In this document: positions 51,846 to 60,974 of the stretch, piece by piece
Layout of the letters: every line of letters starts with the position of its first letter
Position numbering within the stretch: position 1 is the first letter of the stretch
Made by a program: the position numbers and the translations under genes
The notes under the pieces: generated by a model
The model's input: the letters and a program-made list of their open reading frames with translations, nothing else
Told to the model about the DNA's origin: nothing
Database searches by the model: none
Source of the DNA: Lachnospiraceae bacterium 28-4
GTDB taxonomy: Bacteria; Bacillota; Clostridia; Lachnospirales; Lachnospiraceae
Assembly (NCBI GenBank): GCA_000403275.2
Contig: KE159599.1
Span: 1,218,008-1,282,007, forward strand
Length of the DNA stretch: 64,000 nucleotides
Direction: 5' to 3'

Positions 51846-52172
51846 ATGGAAGGTAAAGGATTAGGCAAACGTATCAACATGGTGAGGAAAGACCGGGGAT
51901 TTACGGCGGACAGGCTCTCGGAGCTGTGCAATATCAACGCAACTTACCTCCGGCAGATTGAAGGCGGGATAAAGGTTCCCAGTCTGCCCGTATTTATCAA
52001 TATCTGCAACGTACTGAAAATCTCCCCTGATTATCTTCTGCGGGATGCGCTGGAAGATAATGAGGTCAGCAAAATACGGGAGCTGGCAGAGCTGTGGGAA
52101 AGCACGTCGCCCAGCCAGCAGGAAATCGCCGTTGCCATGATTCGTGCGGTATTGGAGCGTAAGGAAGGTTAG
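51846..52172 (+). CDS. Cro/CI-family HTH regulator
   Basis: A 108-residue protein: GKRINMVRKDRGFTADRLSE, LCNINATYLRQIEGGIKVPS, then a short dimerisation tail. It is divergent from the SymE-like pair, so it may repress that promoter. The ATG at 51846 is preferred; 10 further codons upstream are possible. A terminator follows. Confidence 0.82.
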   Translation: MEGKGLGKRINMVRKDRGFTADRLSELCNINATYLRQIEGGIKVPSLPVFINICNVLKISPDYLLRDALEDNEVSKIRELAELWESTSPSQQEIAVAMIRAVLERKEG

Positions 52173-52203
52173 AAAGACCAGCCGGGTGTCGGCTGGCCTT
52201 TCC
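52173..52203 (+). terminator. Terminator between convergent HTH and TnpV genes
   Basis: CCAGCCG-ggtgt-CGGCTGG with flanking AAAG and CCTTTCC, between two convergent genes (stop at 52172 and stop at 52212). Confidence 0.65.
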
Positions 52204-52211
52204 ATGTCCAA

Positions 52212-52589
52212 TCAAATATAAATCAGTTCGCTGTTTATGATTTCCTCTGCCCGGTTGCGGATATTGTTCATCCGCCCCACCCATTCAAGCTGGTTCCGGG
52301 CTTTCAGTTCCTCAGTCACTCCTTCGGCGGCTTTCATCTGCTCAATGATTAAGTCAAGCCGTTCTTCCGCCTGCTCGTTCAGGTCGGCAAGGTATGTCCA
52401 TAATGTCCCGGTCAAAATAAGGGAACTGTACCGTGCCGGATGCTCCTGTTTGAGATATTCCCGGTGCAGCCTCCCATAGCGTCCGATGGGGCGGTTCTCC
52501 TCCGGCAGCTTCAAGTCCGGGATATAGTAATCACCTGCCAGAATATAATCAATGCCGTTCTCTGTGATTCTTTCTTTCAGTTTTTCCAT
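52212..52589 (-). CDS. tnpV: TnpV protein
   Basis: A 125-residue protein matching TnpV of Tn4451-like elements: DYILAGDYYIPDLKLPEENR PIGRYGRLHREYLKQEHPAR, LWTYLADLNEQAEERLDLII, and the ending MNNIRNRAEEIINSELIYI. The role is unknown. It starts within the end of the HTH gene upstream (AGGAGGG ribosome site). Confidence 0.9.
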   Translation of the reverse strand: MEKLKERITENGIDYILAGDYYIPDLKLPEENRPIGRYGRLHREYLKQEHPARYSSLILTGTLWTYLADLNEQAEERLDLIIEQMKAAEGVTEELKARNQLEWVGRMNNIRNRAEEIINSELIYI

Positions 52590-52821
52590 TGTCATTCCCT
52601 CCTGTGGCGGAAGGCTCGTCACTGGCCAGCTCAATCACGTCCATAATGCCACAATCCAGTGTTTCACAAATACGGGCAAGTGTGTCCATGCTGATATGTT
52701 TCCCTTCTTTGCCCATGTTGGCAATCATATTTGTGGTCAGGCCAGCGGCAAGCCTTAAATCCTCTTTCCTCATGTTGCGCTCTATCAGCGTGTGCCAGAG
52801 CGGTTTGTAGCTGATGTGCAT
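52549..52821 (-). CDS. Small HTH (YozG/HipB-like) regulator
   Basis: A 90-residue protein: WHTLIERNMRKEDLRLAAGL, TTNMIANMGKEGKHISMDTL, ARICETLDCGIMDVIEL, a compact Xre fold. It is coupled to tnpV. This HTH-TnpV pair commonly neighbours serine recombinases in this class of element. Confidence 0.82.
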   Translation of the reverse strand: MHISYKPLWHTLIERNMRKEDLRLAAGLTTNMIANMGKEGKHISMDTLARICETLDCGIMDVIELASDEPSATGGNDNGKTERKNHRERH

Positions 52822-53027
52822 ATTTCTCCCTGCCTTTCTGCCCCGGATGGGCGCTTGCCCCCATTATATCAGGATTCTTGCCAACTCACAAATATTTCTT
52901 GACGGTATCGCCGGTTCCGTCTGGATTGTGCTTTTCCTTTCCTCTTTTGATTACCTCTAATTAGCCATGACCTGTTTCATGCCCTGTGATTTTGCTCATG
53001 TGAGATAAAGAAGTAAAAGAAGTGTAA

Positions 53028-53066
53028 AAAATTTTGCCGTTCCCTGTCCGGCTGACTGCCGGACGG
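53028..53066 (-). terminator. Terminator after second serine recombinase
   Basis: On the minus strand GTCCGGC-agtca-GCCGGAC is followed by AGGGAACGGCAAAATTTTTT, a few bases after the recombinase stop. Confidence 0.7.
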
Positions 53067-53073
53067 GTCGGCT

Positions 53074-54696
53074 TTAGTCGGGCAGCTCTACCTTGCCGAC
53101 AAAAGAATAATAGATTTCGATTTCCTGTCTGCGGAGCTTCCCCCGGCGTTTCCCGTCAAGGGCTTCCGATTCGTGGATTACGATTTTCTCCACAAACTCC
53201 CGCAACAGGGTAGGGGTGAGTTCCTCAAAGCTGGTGTACTTGCGGACTACTTTCATAAACTTTTCAGCGTTTGCCGTGGCTTCCAGTGTCCTTGAAAGCT
53301 CGCCCTGCAGAACGGCGGCTTTCTCTTTCAGTTCCTTTTGCTCGGCTTCGTAGTCTGCCGAAAGTTCCGTGAAACGCTCGTCCGATATGCGCCCCGCCAC
53401 GCTGTCCTCATACAGCCGCTTGAAGATAGCGGAGAGTTCCGCAATCCGCTTTTCTGCCGCTTCCAGTTCTTTCTTCTTGGCGGCGTTCCGGCGTTTGCTC
53501 CCGTCCTCGGTCTGCTCGGTCAACAGCTTCATAAACCGGGCTTCGTGCTTGGCGGCGTAGCTGGTGACTTTCCGCAGGTTCTCGGTCACTCCCTCGGTCA
53601 ACAGGTCGGTGCGGATAAAGTGCGCCGTACAGTCTGCCGTGCGCTTCTTGTAGCTGCCGCATATGTAGCAGTCCTGCCGCCGCTTGTCCGTCTGATACCT
53701 CTGTTGGTACATGACGCTGCCGCAATCCGCACAAAACAGTATGCCGGAGAACAAGCCCACTTCATCATAGCGGTTCGGGCGTTTGCGCTGCTTGCGTAGC
53801 TCCTGCACACGTTCCCATGTGTCACGGTCTATGATTGGTTCGTGGTGGTTCTCAAATACCGCCTGTTTCTCCACGGGATTTTCTACACTGTGCTTTACCT
53901 TGTAGGACACTTTCTCGGTCTTGAAGTTCACAAGGCAGCCCGTGTACTCCCGATTTTCAAGGATATGCGCCACGGTGTTAGTCGCCCACTTGCACTCATA
54001 GCCGGGGTGGTAGCGGCGTGTGCTTCCCGTCCGGCGGTATTCCAGCGTTCCCGGCGTGGGTGTCTGCTGCTCCGTGAGCATACGGGCTATCTTGGTCGGT
54101 CCGTTCCCGGCAAGGCAAAGGCTGTATATCTGCTTCACCACGGGGGCGGCTTCCTCGTCAATGATGAAATTTTCGTCCTCGTCCATGAGGTAGCCGTACA
54201 CGGGCTTGCTTGTGACAGGCTTCCCACTCATGCCTTTTGAGCGTTTTACCGCCCGGATTTTCTTGCTCGTATCCCTCACCAGCCATTCGTTAAAAATGTT
54301 ACGCAAAGGGGCAAAATCGTTGTCGCCCTGTGCGCTGTCAACGCCGTCATTGATTGCAATGAAACGGACGTTTTTCTGTGGGAAAATCATTTCCGTGTAC
54401 ATTCCCACTTGTAAGTAATTTCGCCCTAACCGTGACATATCTTTGACTATGACTGTACCAACAAGCCCCGCTTCAATGTCGGCAAGCATGGACTGGAAGC
54501 CGGGTCTTTGAAAATTCGCCCCGGAATAACCGTCGTCCGTGTACCATTTCAGATTGCCGAAGCCGTTCTGTTTGGCGTAGTTTTCAAGGATTCGCTTCTG
54601 GTTGCTTATGGAATTGGATTCCCCGGAAAGCTCGTCCTCATGGGATAATCTCGGATAAAGGGCGGTGATAAGTGTTGTGGTGGTCTGTCTTGACAT
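53074..54696 (-). CDS. Large serine recombinase of the right-hand module
   Basis: A 540-residue recombinase: TALYPRLSHEDELSGESNSI (nucleophile Ser in PRLSHED), MSRLGRNYLQVGMYTEM, zinc ribbon CADCGSVMYQQ ... CYICGSYKK, and a coiled-coil/DUF4368 C-terminus. The start at 54696 (MSRQTTTT) follows GGAGGAAT. It is distinct from the recombinases at 19758 and 35046, so it probably marks a separate element that joined the composite. Confidence 0.93.
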   Translation of the reverse strand: MSRQTTTTLITALYPRLSHEDELSGESNSISNQKRILENYAKQNGFGNLKWYTDDGYSGANFQRPGFQSMLADIEAGLVGTVIVKDMSRLGRNYLQVGMYTEMIFPQKNVRFIAINDGVDSAQGDNDFAPLRNIFNEWLVRDTSKKIRAVKRSKGMSGKPVTSKPVYGYLMDEDENFIIDEEAAPVVKQIYSLCLAGNGPTKIARMLTEQQTPTPGTLEYRRTGSTRRYHPGYECKWATNTVAHILENREYTGCLVNFKTEKVSYKVKHSVENPVEKQAVFENHHEPIIDRDTWERVQELRKQRKRPNRYDEVGLFSGILFCADCGSVMYQQRYQTDKRRQDCYICGSYKKRTADCTAHFIRTDLLTEGVTENLRKVTSYAAKHEARFMKLLTEQTEDGSKRRNAAKKKELEAAEKRIAELSAIFKRLYEDSVAGRISDERFTELSADYEAEQKELKEKAAVLQGELSRTLEATANAEKFMKVVRKYTSFEELTPTLLREFVEKIVIHESEALDGKRRGKLRRQEIEIYYSFVGKVELPD

Positions 54697-54829
54697 AGAT
54701 TCCTCCGTTTCCGACAGCCAGCCCACTATTCCGTAGGTTTATTATACCATAGGGCGGGGCTGGCTGTACAGTCCTTTTTGCTACTTTATGGGATATAATG
54801 TCGAATATTTTTAATCAAGGAATGTCACT

Positions 54830-55027
54830 TTATATGGCGTGGGCGGCTCTTTCCCCGGCTGCGCTTTCGGCTTCCAGCACTTTCATCATCTTGTCGGCTG
54901 CGGTGGCGGTGGTGTCCTGTTTGAAGTAGCCGGAAACCACAAGGACGGTGTTCCCCCGGCGTACCTCGGTCACGCAATCCGGGCGGCGGGCGGTAGTGGC
55001 GGTGCTTCTGTTGGGGGTGTCGGTCAT
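54830..55027 (-). CDS. tnpW: TnpW-family transposon protein
   Basis: A 65-residue protein: VTEVRRGNTVLVVSGYFKQD TTATAADKMMKVLEAE. The pattern of a short strand then TTATAADKM helix fits the transposon-encoded TnpW family that accompanies relaxases and recombinases. It overlaps the DnaC-like gene by 4 bases. Confidence 0.8.
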   Translation of the reverse strand: MTDTPNRSTATTARRPDCVTEVRRGNTVLVVSGYFKQDTTATAADKMMKVLEAESAAGERAAHAI

Positions 55028-55875
55028 AGGCTCTCCTTTCTGTTCAGCAGCGTTTTAAGGCGTTCCATTTTCGCCTGTGCCTTGGCTTTTCTGAAATTCT
55101 CCCCGGTAATACGGACGGGGGTACACATTTCAGTAAGGCGGTCATATATCCGGGCGTGGGCGGTGTCCTCCGGGTTCTGCAATTCTTCCAGCGTCAAATT
55201 CGTTGTGACAATCAACGGCTTTTGGCTGCGGTATCGGCTGTCAATCACGTTATAGACTTGCTCTAAGCCGTATTCCGTGCCACGCTCCATGCCGAAATCG
55301 TCAAGGATAAGCAGGTGGAAACTGCAAAGGCGGGATATGTATTCGTTCCTGTCCTTGAAATTGGCGGCAAGGTCGTTGAGGATAAGGGCAAAATTTGTCA
55401 TGCAGACAGGCACTTCCAGTTTCATAAGGGCATTGGCGATACACCCGGCAAAAAAGCTCTTGCCTGTGCCGACATTCCCCCATAACAGCAGCCCGTGGTT
55501 CTCGGCTTTCATATGCCCCCATTGCTCCACATATTCACGGGCAAATTCCATTTGCGGGCATTTCCCGTTGTCATTGTCAAAATTCCATTCCCGCATAGCC
55601 GGGTCGGTGAAGCCTTTCCGTTTCAGCCGTTCAACCGTGTCAAAATGTCTGCGTATATCCTCGGCGGCTTGCTGTTCGTCAAGGATTTTCCGCTTGCAGT
55701 CACACGCCCGTGGGTGTCGGTCACGTCCGAAAAGGGTCTTGCCCTCCGGAAAGTAGGCTTCTTTGGGCTGGCAGCATTTCCCGCAGTATAAAAGCCCGTC
55801 CTCGCCTATGTAGTCCTCCGGCTCTGTTTCCTGTGCCGTGGCAAGCCGGAAAATAGCGTTATCATAATCACACAT
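55024..55875 (-). CDS. DnaC/IstB-like helicase-loader ATPase
   Basis: A 283-residue ATPase. N-terminal Cys-rich zinc region (YCGKCCQPKEAYFPE ... ACDCKRK), then AAA+ core with Walker A LLWGNVGTGKSFFAG and Walker B LLILDDFGMERGTEYG. It acts with the replisome organizer encoded just upstream to load host helicase on the element during replication. Confidence 0.9.
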   Translation of the reverse strand: MCDYDNAIFRLATAQETEPEDYIGEDGLLYCGKCCQPKEAYFPEGKTLFGRDRHPRACDCKRKILDEQQAAEDIRRHFDTVERLKRKGFTDPAMREWNFDNDNGKCPQMEFAREYVEQWGHMKAENHGLLLWGNVGTGKSFFAGCIANALMKLEVPVCMTNFALILNDLAANFKDRNEYISRLCSFHLLILDDFGMERGTEYGLEQVYNVIDSRYRSQKPLIVTTNLTLEELQNPEDTAHARIYDRLTEMCTPVRITGENFRKAKAQAKMERLKTLLNRKESL

Positions 55876-55938
55876 AAAATCGTTCCTCCTTGTTCATGGT
55901 CTTTTACGCCCTGTTTACGGGGCGTTGTGTCTATGCGG

Positions 55939-56703
55939 TCAAAGGCTCTCGCCCTCTTTGTAGGAATAATCGGGGATTCCCTTTTTCGGCTTCCCCTTTG
56001 CCCTGTCATCAGCCGCCCAACGCCGGATAGTGGCGGCATGGTTCTTGTATTTCTTCCCGCTGGAAGCGATATAGCCGGATAGGCGGTCTATGTAATACTC
56101 CCATTTGCCGGGAAGTTCCTCTTGCAGCTCCGCAAGCTCTTTTTCTGACAGGAATACATTTTCATATCTGCCAAAAGGGGCGGGGGCTGTCTGTCCTGTT
56201 TTTATCTCTCCCTCTCTCTTTATCTCTAACTCTATATCTATCTCTTTCTCTATCTCTATCTCTGGTGGACAAATGTCCGCCCCATATGGTGGACGTTTGT
56301 CCGCCACGGCTTCCGGCAAGGCTTTCTGTTCCTGCAAAGCCCGCCTTGCCCGGCGTTTGCGCTCCCCCTCGGTAGAGGACTGACCGATTAAAAGCTCAAT
56401 GTTGCTCATGTATAAAGCCCCGTTCTGCAACGGTTCTACAAGCCCCAGTTTCATAAAAATCTGCAAAGCCCTCTCCACTGTGCCGACTTGCTGGCGGGTG
56501 ATTGTGGCTATCATCTGTGCGGTGTAGGGGATATTTTCGGCAAGCTGGAGCTTTCCCCCGTTTTTCAGTGATTTTAGGTACAGCTTCAAGAGAATGTTTG
56601 AGTAGAGCATACCGTCCTGCATACTTTCCAGCAGCACGATAGCGTCCTCGTCAAAATAGCTCTCTTTCAGCTTTAGGTAATAATATTTGCGGTTGTCTGC
56701 CAT
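55939..56703 (-). CDS. Phage-type replisome organizer
   Basis: A 254-residue protein: N-terminal winged-helix KYYYLKLKESYFDEDAIVLL then MLYSNILLKLYLKSLKNGG (phage replisome organizer N-terminal domain), a highly charged EIEIEKEIDIELEIKREGEI linker and a C-terminal DnaD-like YENVFLSEKELAELQEEL. It should bind an origin and recruit the DnaC-like ATPase. Confidence 0.88.
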   Translation of the reverse strand: MADNRKYYYLKLKESYFDEDAIVLLESMQDGMLYSNILLKLYLKSLKNGGKLQLAENIPYTAQMIATITRQQVGTVERALQIFMKLGLVEPLQNGALYMSNIELLIGQSSTEGERKRRARRALQEQKALPEAVADKRPPYGADICPPEIEIEKEIDIELEIKREGEIKTGQTAPAPFGRYENVFLSEKELAELQEELPGKWEYYIDRLSGYIASSGKKYKNHAATIRRWAADDRAKGKPKKGIPDYSYKEGESL

Positions 56704-56817
56704 TCGTTCCTCCTTTGGTCTGTTCTGTGGCTTCTGTTACGCAATTAAAGCGGCTTTTGTGGGGGTAAAGGATAAATGTACCGCCTACCCGTTGAGGGCG
56801 GTCAAAAAAGCCTTGAT

Positions 56818-57204
56818 TTACGGGGGTTTGGAATATCCTAAAGCGTGACATTTATCCCTCTGTTTCCGCTTGCGCTGTGTGGCTCTGATTCTTTTCATGC
56901 GTCCGGCGCAATCCGGGCAGTATTTCCCCCGGTTGGACTTAGGGAGAAAATACCCGCCGCACTCGGTACAGCGTTTCCTGTCTGCCCGGTGGAGCAGGGC
57001 GGCTTCCAGTTTCCCGTCCAGCGGCAGCACGGCGGCAATGAACCAGCGGCACAAGAGGGAATAGCTGATACTCTGTACACATACGCAAGGCTCGCCGTTA
57101 TCCAGCAAGATACAGTTGCCGTTATCGTAGTTGCAGCACTCATGCACAAGCCGACACGCCGCCCGGTACTGGCGGTAGTCCATGTATGGTGTTTTTGCGC
57201 CCAT
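56818..57204 (-). CDS. Cysteine-rich VLP-domain protein (second copy)
   Basis: A 128-residue homologue of the ICE protein at 11016: CCNYDNGNCILLDNGEPCVC, LLCRWFIAAVLPLDGKLEAA, and zinc ribbon CTECGGYF ... YCPDC, with a basic tail. It lies just after the mobilization-associated gene (5 bases). Confidence 0.88.
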   Translation of the reverse strand: MGAKTPYMDYRQYRAACRLVHECCNYDNGNCILLDNGEPCVCVQSISYSLLCRWFIAAVLPLDGKLEAALLHRADRKRCTECGGYFLPKSNRGKYCPDCAGRMKRIRATQRKRKQRDKCHALGYSKPP

Positions 57205-57208
57205 GCCT

Positions 57209-57730
57209 TTAACGCTCCCTTTCCGGCTTCCTGTCCGGGTACAGCCTCCCGGCGGCTACGGCGGCATGGCTCTTTATCTTGATTTCTCCCCGCCCCTCGC
57301 TGGCTCTTGCGTTCTTATAGCCCTCATCAGAGAGGAAATAGCGGTGGCGTTCCCCCGGAAATCCCACGGGGCTGTCGCTGGTCTTTACGTCAAGGACAAT
57401 CATGTGGCGGGTTTCGGGGAGAAAACGCTCCATGCCCGTCAAGTCATGCCCCTGCATTATCGGCTGTTTCGTCTGTGCCTTTGCTTCCGCAAGCCGCCGC
57501 CGGATAGAGTTTTCATGCCCCGCAAGGAAACGGGCTTTGTTGTCGGCTATGAACTGGCTGCACTCCGGCTCTGGTATCTTTTGCAGCTTTTCTATTGCGT
57601 TCTCCATGATTACCCTTGTCAAAAGGTCTTTAATCACGGGTACGGTTTCTTTCATGCCGCCTATGGTTTCCGCTTTGGTGGGTGCGGCGTACTGGTAAAT
57701 CATTTCAAGCTCGCTGTTCGTAAATCTCAT
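57209..57730 (-). CDS. Mobilization-associated protein
   Basis: A 173-residue protein (MRFTNSELEMIYQYAAPTKA start; QPIMQGHDLTGMERFLPETR). Closely related to the gene at 47568 although it accompanies a different relaxase type. The ATG at 57730 has AGGAGGT. It is located between relaxase and Cys-rich VLP genes. Confidence 0.72.
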   Translation of the reverse strand: MRFTNSELEMIYQYAAPTKAETIGGMKETVPVIKDLLTRVIMENAIEKLQKIPEPECSQFIADNKARFLAGHENSIRRRLAEAKAQTKQPIMQGHDLTGMERFLPETRHMIVLDVKTSDSPVGFPGERHRYFLSDEGYKNARASEGRGEIKIKSHAAVAAGRLYPDRKPERER

Positions 57731-57755
57731 TGTGCTACCTCCTGTGGCTGTTTTA

Positions 57756-59396
57756 TTATCGCTCCTGTTCATGCTTTTTCTGCTGGCTCGGTGCGCCCCT
57801 CAAAATCTGCCCGATATTTCCCTTGATTGTCTGTAATTCCTTTGTTTTTTCCCGCTTCTCCCGGTACTCGTTGTAAAGCGTGTTCTTCTCCCGTGTAAGC
57901 TGCTCAATCTCCGCTTGTAATGTCTTGGACGCTGGCAGCTTGGAGATTCCCTGTGCCTTGAAATACCGGGCGGCAGATTCAGAAATGATAAACTCGCTTT
58001 CATGCTGCTCCCGGTAGGCTCTCCGGGCTTTCTCCGTTTTCTGCGCTTTAAGTCCGTCACGGGCTGGCTTGGTCTTGATGTACGCTAATAGCTGTTTCTG
58101 CAAGTCTTTTTTCTCCCGTAAAGTGCTTTCCACGGTTTTCAGTTCGGCGTGGACGCTGTTCAGTCCCGCACTGGCGGCGGTAAGGGCGGCTTCCAGTTCT
58201 TCCGGGGAAGAAAAGCCGGATTCCTCGTATACGCTCATGGTCGCCGCCATTTGCTTCAGATTGTGCAAAGTCGCCCACTTCTCGTAGCCTTTCCCCTTGC
58301 CCTCGGCTCTCTTGGCGGCTATGTCTACCATGCGCTGTACTCCGTCATTCTTCGGGGCATTTATAGCGGCTTTATTGCGCTGTAAGCGGTCTTTTATGCT
58401 GCGGGGGTATTCCTCTTTGGGTGCGGGTGTTTCGGCGGCTCTGGCGGCGTTCTGCGTGTTTAGGGTGAGTGCTTCCAGTACGGCGGCACGGTCAAAATCA
58501 TCACCCAATTTCCGGGCGGTGATTGGCTTTGTCCTGTCCGGCGTGAGATACGATAACCTCCCCCGGCTCTCCTTGACGGTCACGCCTTGCTGTAACAGCT
58601 TCCCGGAAAAGTCCTCAAAGGAAACAGCAGAGGACAGGGCGGTGCGGATCGTGCGCCGTAACTTCTCCTTGTCCGTTTCAAATTTCGTAAGTTTGGGCGG
58701 CTCTCCTGTGGCGGCAAGGGAAGCGTTCTCTTTATCCAGTGCGGCTTGTCCTTTCCGTTTCGCCCAATACTCACGCTCGGTAATGCGGTTCTTGCTCCCG
58801 TTCAGCAGGTCAATCTGATAGAGGTTTTCCCGGTGGCACATCTCCATGACTTCCGCTTTGAAATATTCCATAGCTGCGTCCGTACAGCGGTGCTTGCAGC
58901 CCTCCCTTGTGTCCGCTGGTCTTTCCATGTAGGGAAGCAGCGGCACTTCCGCAATCCGTAAAGAATTGATTACGATATGCACATGGATATTGCCGCTGTG
59001 GTTATGCCCGTCCGGGTGGGTGCATACAAGGGCTTGGTGTCCGGGGAAATGCTCTTTACAGAACTGCTCGCCTAACTGTTGCGCCCGGTCTACGGATAGC
59101 CCATTGTCGGCAGCGTCACGGGGGTCAAAACTGATAATGTAATGGTGGCTCTTTACGTCCTCCCGCTTTTGGTTCTTGCCGTATCGAAGATTGGAGCGCA
59201 TACACGCTATGGCGAAATCTTCCCCGCCGCAATTAAGGGAAGCTATGCGGTAATCGTCACGGGGAAGAAGCCGCCCATTTTTATCAAGAGTGGGCTTCAT
59301 AGTAAACTCGTCATGCTCAAAAGTTAGGTACTGTTCAGCCGCCCCATAGTCGGCATTTTTAGAGCTGATATGTTTGAACGTTGCCAACGGCTTCAC
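57756..59396 (-). CDS. Relaxase of the right-hand module
   Basis: A 546-residue relaxase/mobilization nuclease with Tyr in NADYGAAEQYLTFEHDE near the N-terminus and metal-binding His in DGHNHSGNIHVHIVIN (about 131-140). The C-terminal half is helical. Together with MobC (38-base overlap) it serves the 53-63 kb module. It is not a MobL type and differs from the ICE relaxase, although it has the same KYEKWATLHNLKQMA region in the C-terminal part. Confidence 0.92.
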   Translation of the reverse strand: MKPLATFKHISSKNADYGAAEQYLTFEHDEFTMKPTLDKNGRLLPRDDYRIASLNCGGEDFAIACMRSNLRYGKNQKREDVKSHHYIISFDPRDAADNGLSVDRAQQLGEQFCKEHFPGHQALVCTHPDGHNHSGNIHVHIVINSLRIAEVPLLPYMERPADTREGCKHRCTDAAMEYFKAEVMEMCHRENLYQIDLLNGSKNRITEREYWAKRKGQAALDKENASLAATGEPPKLTKFETDKEKLRRTIRTALSSAVSFEDFSGKLLQQGVTVKESRGRLSYLTPDRTKPITARKLGDDFDRAAVLEALTLNTQNAARAAETPAPKEEYPRSIKDRLQRNKAAINAPKNDGVQRMVDIAAKRAEGKGKGYEKWATLHNLKQMAATMSVYEESGFSSPEELEAALTAASAGLNSVHAELKTVESTLREKKDLQKQLLAYIKTKPARDGLKAQKTEKARRAYREQHESEFIISESAARYFKAQGISKLPASKTLQAEIEQLTREKNTLYNEYREKREKTKELQTIKGNIGQILRGAPSQQKKHEQER

Positions 59397-59754
59397 CTAC
59401 TTTCTGCAAGACTTCAAACTTCAAGGCGGCAAGCTCCGCTATGGCGGCTTGTACCTCTTTTGAGAGTGCGTTATAAGGTGCGCCGTACTCGTTCAGACAG
59501 CGGGCAATCTGATTCAAGTTGCCGCCGATTTTCCCGTACTCGGCGGTTAGCTTCCCAACGGCAGAGAGCAATTCATCATTGACCGGGGAAACGGTGATAA
59601 CCGGGCGTATGCTTGACTTAATGAGGGCTTGCCGGATAAATTCGGCTTGGCTCATTTTGCAGAGGGTGACACGCTCGGCAAACTCGGCGTATTCTTCCTC
59701 GGTTAAGCGTGTCTTGATTACCCTATGGCGGTGGGGCGTGTTATATTTTTTCAT
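59359..59754 (-). CDS. mobC: MobC-like relaxosome protein (second copy)
   Basis: A 131-residue ribbon-helix-helix protein: VIKTRLTEEEYAEFAERVTL, then MobC pattern GKLTAEYGKIGGNLNQIARC LNEYGAPYN. ATG at 59754 with AAAGGAGG. It is the first gene after the oriT-like hairpins. A longer frame upstream is rejected. Confidence 0.9.
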   Translation of the reverse strand: MKKYNTPHRHRVIKTRLTEEEYAEFAERVTLCKMSQAEFIRQALIKSSIRPVITVSPVNDELLSAVGKLTAEYGKIGGNLNQIARCLNEYGAPYNALSKEVQAAIAELAALKFEVLQKVGEAVGNVQTYQL

Positions 59755-59816
59755 GGCTGTGAACCTCCTTTCGTGGGTGGATTTTTTCAAGCGGCGCAAG
59801 CCGCAAAAAGGCGGGC

Positions 59817-59880
59817 TTGGGGTGGCAACCCCAACAAGATTCCCGCAGGACAAAATGAGCCGGTAGGCGAAATTTGGTAC
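59817..59880 (-). other. Candidate oriT of the right-hand module
   Basis: Hairpin TTGGGGT-ggca-ACCCCAA (59817-59834) followed by attcccgcaggacaaaatg, directly upstream of mobC and relaxase. The rest of 59755-60262 has no gene; it contains several short inverted repeats and AT-rich segments. Location and structure suggest oriT; the nic site is unknown. Confidence 0.5.
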
Positions 59881-60262
59881 TGTGGTAGAATCTTGCTCTA
59901 AGAAAGTGGCGGCTTCCTCTGTGTGGGCTTTTGCTGATACCCCCGGCTTGCGTGGCGTGGATTCTGCCAACTATGCGGCGGTATTTCTCCCTCTATTACT
60001 TACTACGCACGGCAAGGCAAATCTGGCAAAGTTCCCCGGAATTTCTTTTCGTGTTTTCGTAACAGAATTTGACAAAAACGGAAAAATCAGCTCCGTTTTG
60101 CAGTGATATACGGACGGTTTCAAAAAATGCCAAACTTCCCGACAATTATTTTTCCCCTTACTACCTACTACGGGAAAAAAGAAAATTTTGGCAATGTTTT
60201 CCGAAAGTTTTTGAATTAATTTATTGCGGCGCAAAATCCGGCTTGGTTTTGGGCGCAAAAAA

Positions 60263-60293
60263 ACAGGAAACCTTTTCTTGATTTCCTGTCATT
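60263..60293 (-). terminator. Terminator after the winged-helix gene
   Basis: On the minus strand ACAGGAAATC ... GGTTTCCTGT is followed by TTTTTTT, ending the sigma/HTH/winged-helix transcript before the oriT region. Confidence 0.75.
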
Positions 60294-60326
60294 GGCTACC
60301 GCTGATGGGCGGCGGTTATTCTGTTA

Positions 60327-60731
60327 TCATTCCCCGGAAGCAAACTTGTAGCCCACGCCTAAAACGGTTTTTATGTAAGTGGGCTTGCCGCTGTCCGGCT
60401 CTATCTTTTTCCGTAGATTGCATATCACATTTGACACGCTTGACTGGCAGCTTTCGCTTTCCATGCTCCACACGGCTTCAAAGATTTGCGCCTTTGTGAA
60501 TACCCGCCCCGGACTGGCGGCAAGGTAGCAGAGTGCGCCGTACTCTAAACGGGTGAGGGGAATGTCTGTGCCGTTTTTTAATACCCGGCGTTGGTGTAAT
60601 TTTATTTCCAATCCCGGAAAAGTAAGTGCCGGGGAGTGGGGCGGCTGCATGGCTTCCAGCGGTATCATATCCGCAAGGGCGGCTATGGCTTTCTCAACCG
60701 CTTTTTCTTCTGTGTCGTTAAATATAAGCAT
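60327..60731 (-). CDS. Receiver-less OmpR-type winged-helix protein
   Basis: About 134 residues. The C-terminal domain is an OmpR DNA-binding wing: LKNGTDIPLTRLEYGALCYL, GRVFTKAQIFEAVWSMESES and TVLGVGYKFASGE. The N-terminal part (FNDTEEKAVEKAIAALADMI) is too short for a receiver. The start is uncertain: AGGAGGTGAG overlaps a GTG at 60755 and is 17 bases from the ATG at 60731. It may be a constitutive regulator. Confidence 0.7.
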   Translation of the reverse strand: MLIFNDTEEKAVEKAIAALADMIPLEAMQPPHSPALTFPGLEIKLHQRRVLKNGTDIPLTRLEYGALCYLAASPGRVFTKAQIFEAVWSMESESCQSSVSNVICNLRKKIEPDSGKPTYIKTVLGVGYKFASGE

Positions 60732-60761
60732 GACTATTTTTGCGACAAATCTCACCTCCTG

Positions 60762-60974
60762 TTAGGTAGGCTGTCCGTCAAAGCGGAACTGGAACAGGGC
60801 AACGATAAGCCGCCGTTTGATATTGTCCTCGGTGTCCTTGTTGACGTGTCCGTTTTCAAGGGAAGCAAGCCGGATTCGCTTGCTGTAATGCCGCAAAACC
60901 TCGTCAATGGCTTCCGGCTCGCCGCTGGTCGCCCGGACAATCGTTTCATACGGCACAAGTTTAGGATTCCTCAC
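60762..60974 (-). CDS. HTH protein next to sigma factor (ORF8-like)
   Basis: A 70-residue protein with GTG start at 60974 (GGAGG 9 bases upstream): PKLVPYETIVRATSGEPEAI, DEVLRHYSKRIRLASL. It is the counterpart of the gene at 2449 beside the ICE sigma factor. It overlaps the sigma gene by 14 bases, an identical arrangement. Confidence 0.8.
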   Translation of the reverse strand: MRNPKLVPYETIVRATSGEPEAIDEVLRHYSKRIRLASLENGHVNKDTEDNIKRRLIVALFQFRFDGQPT

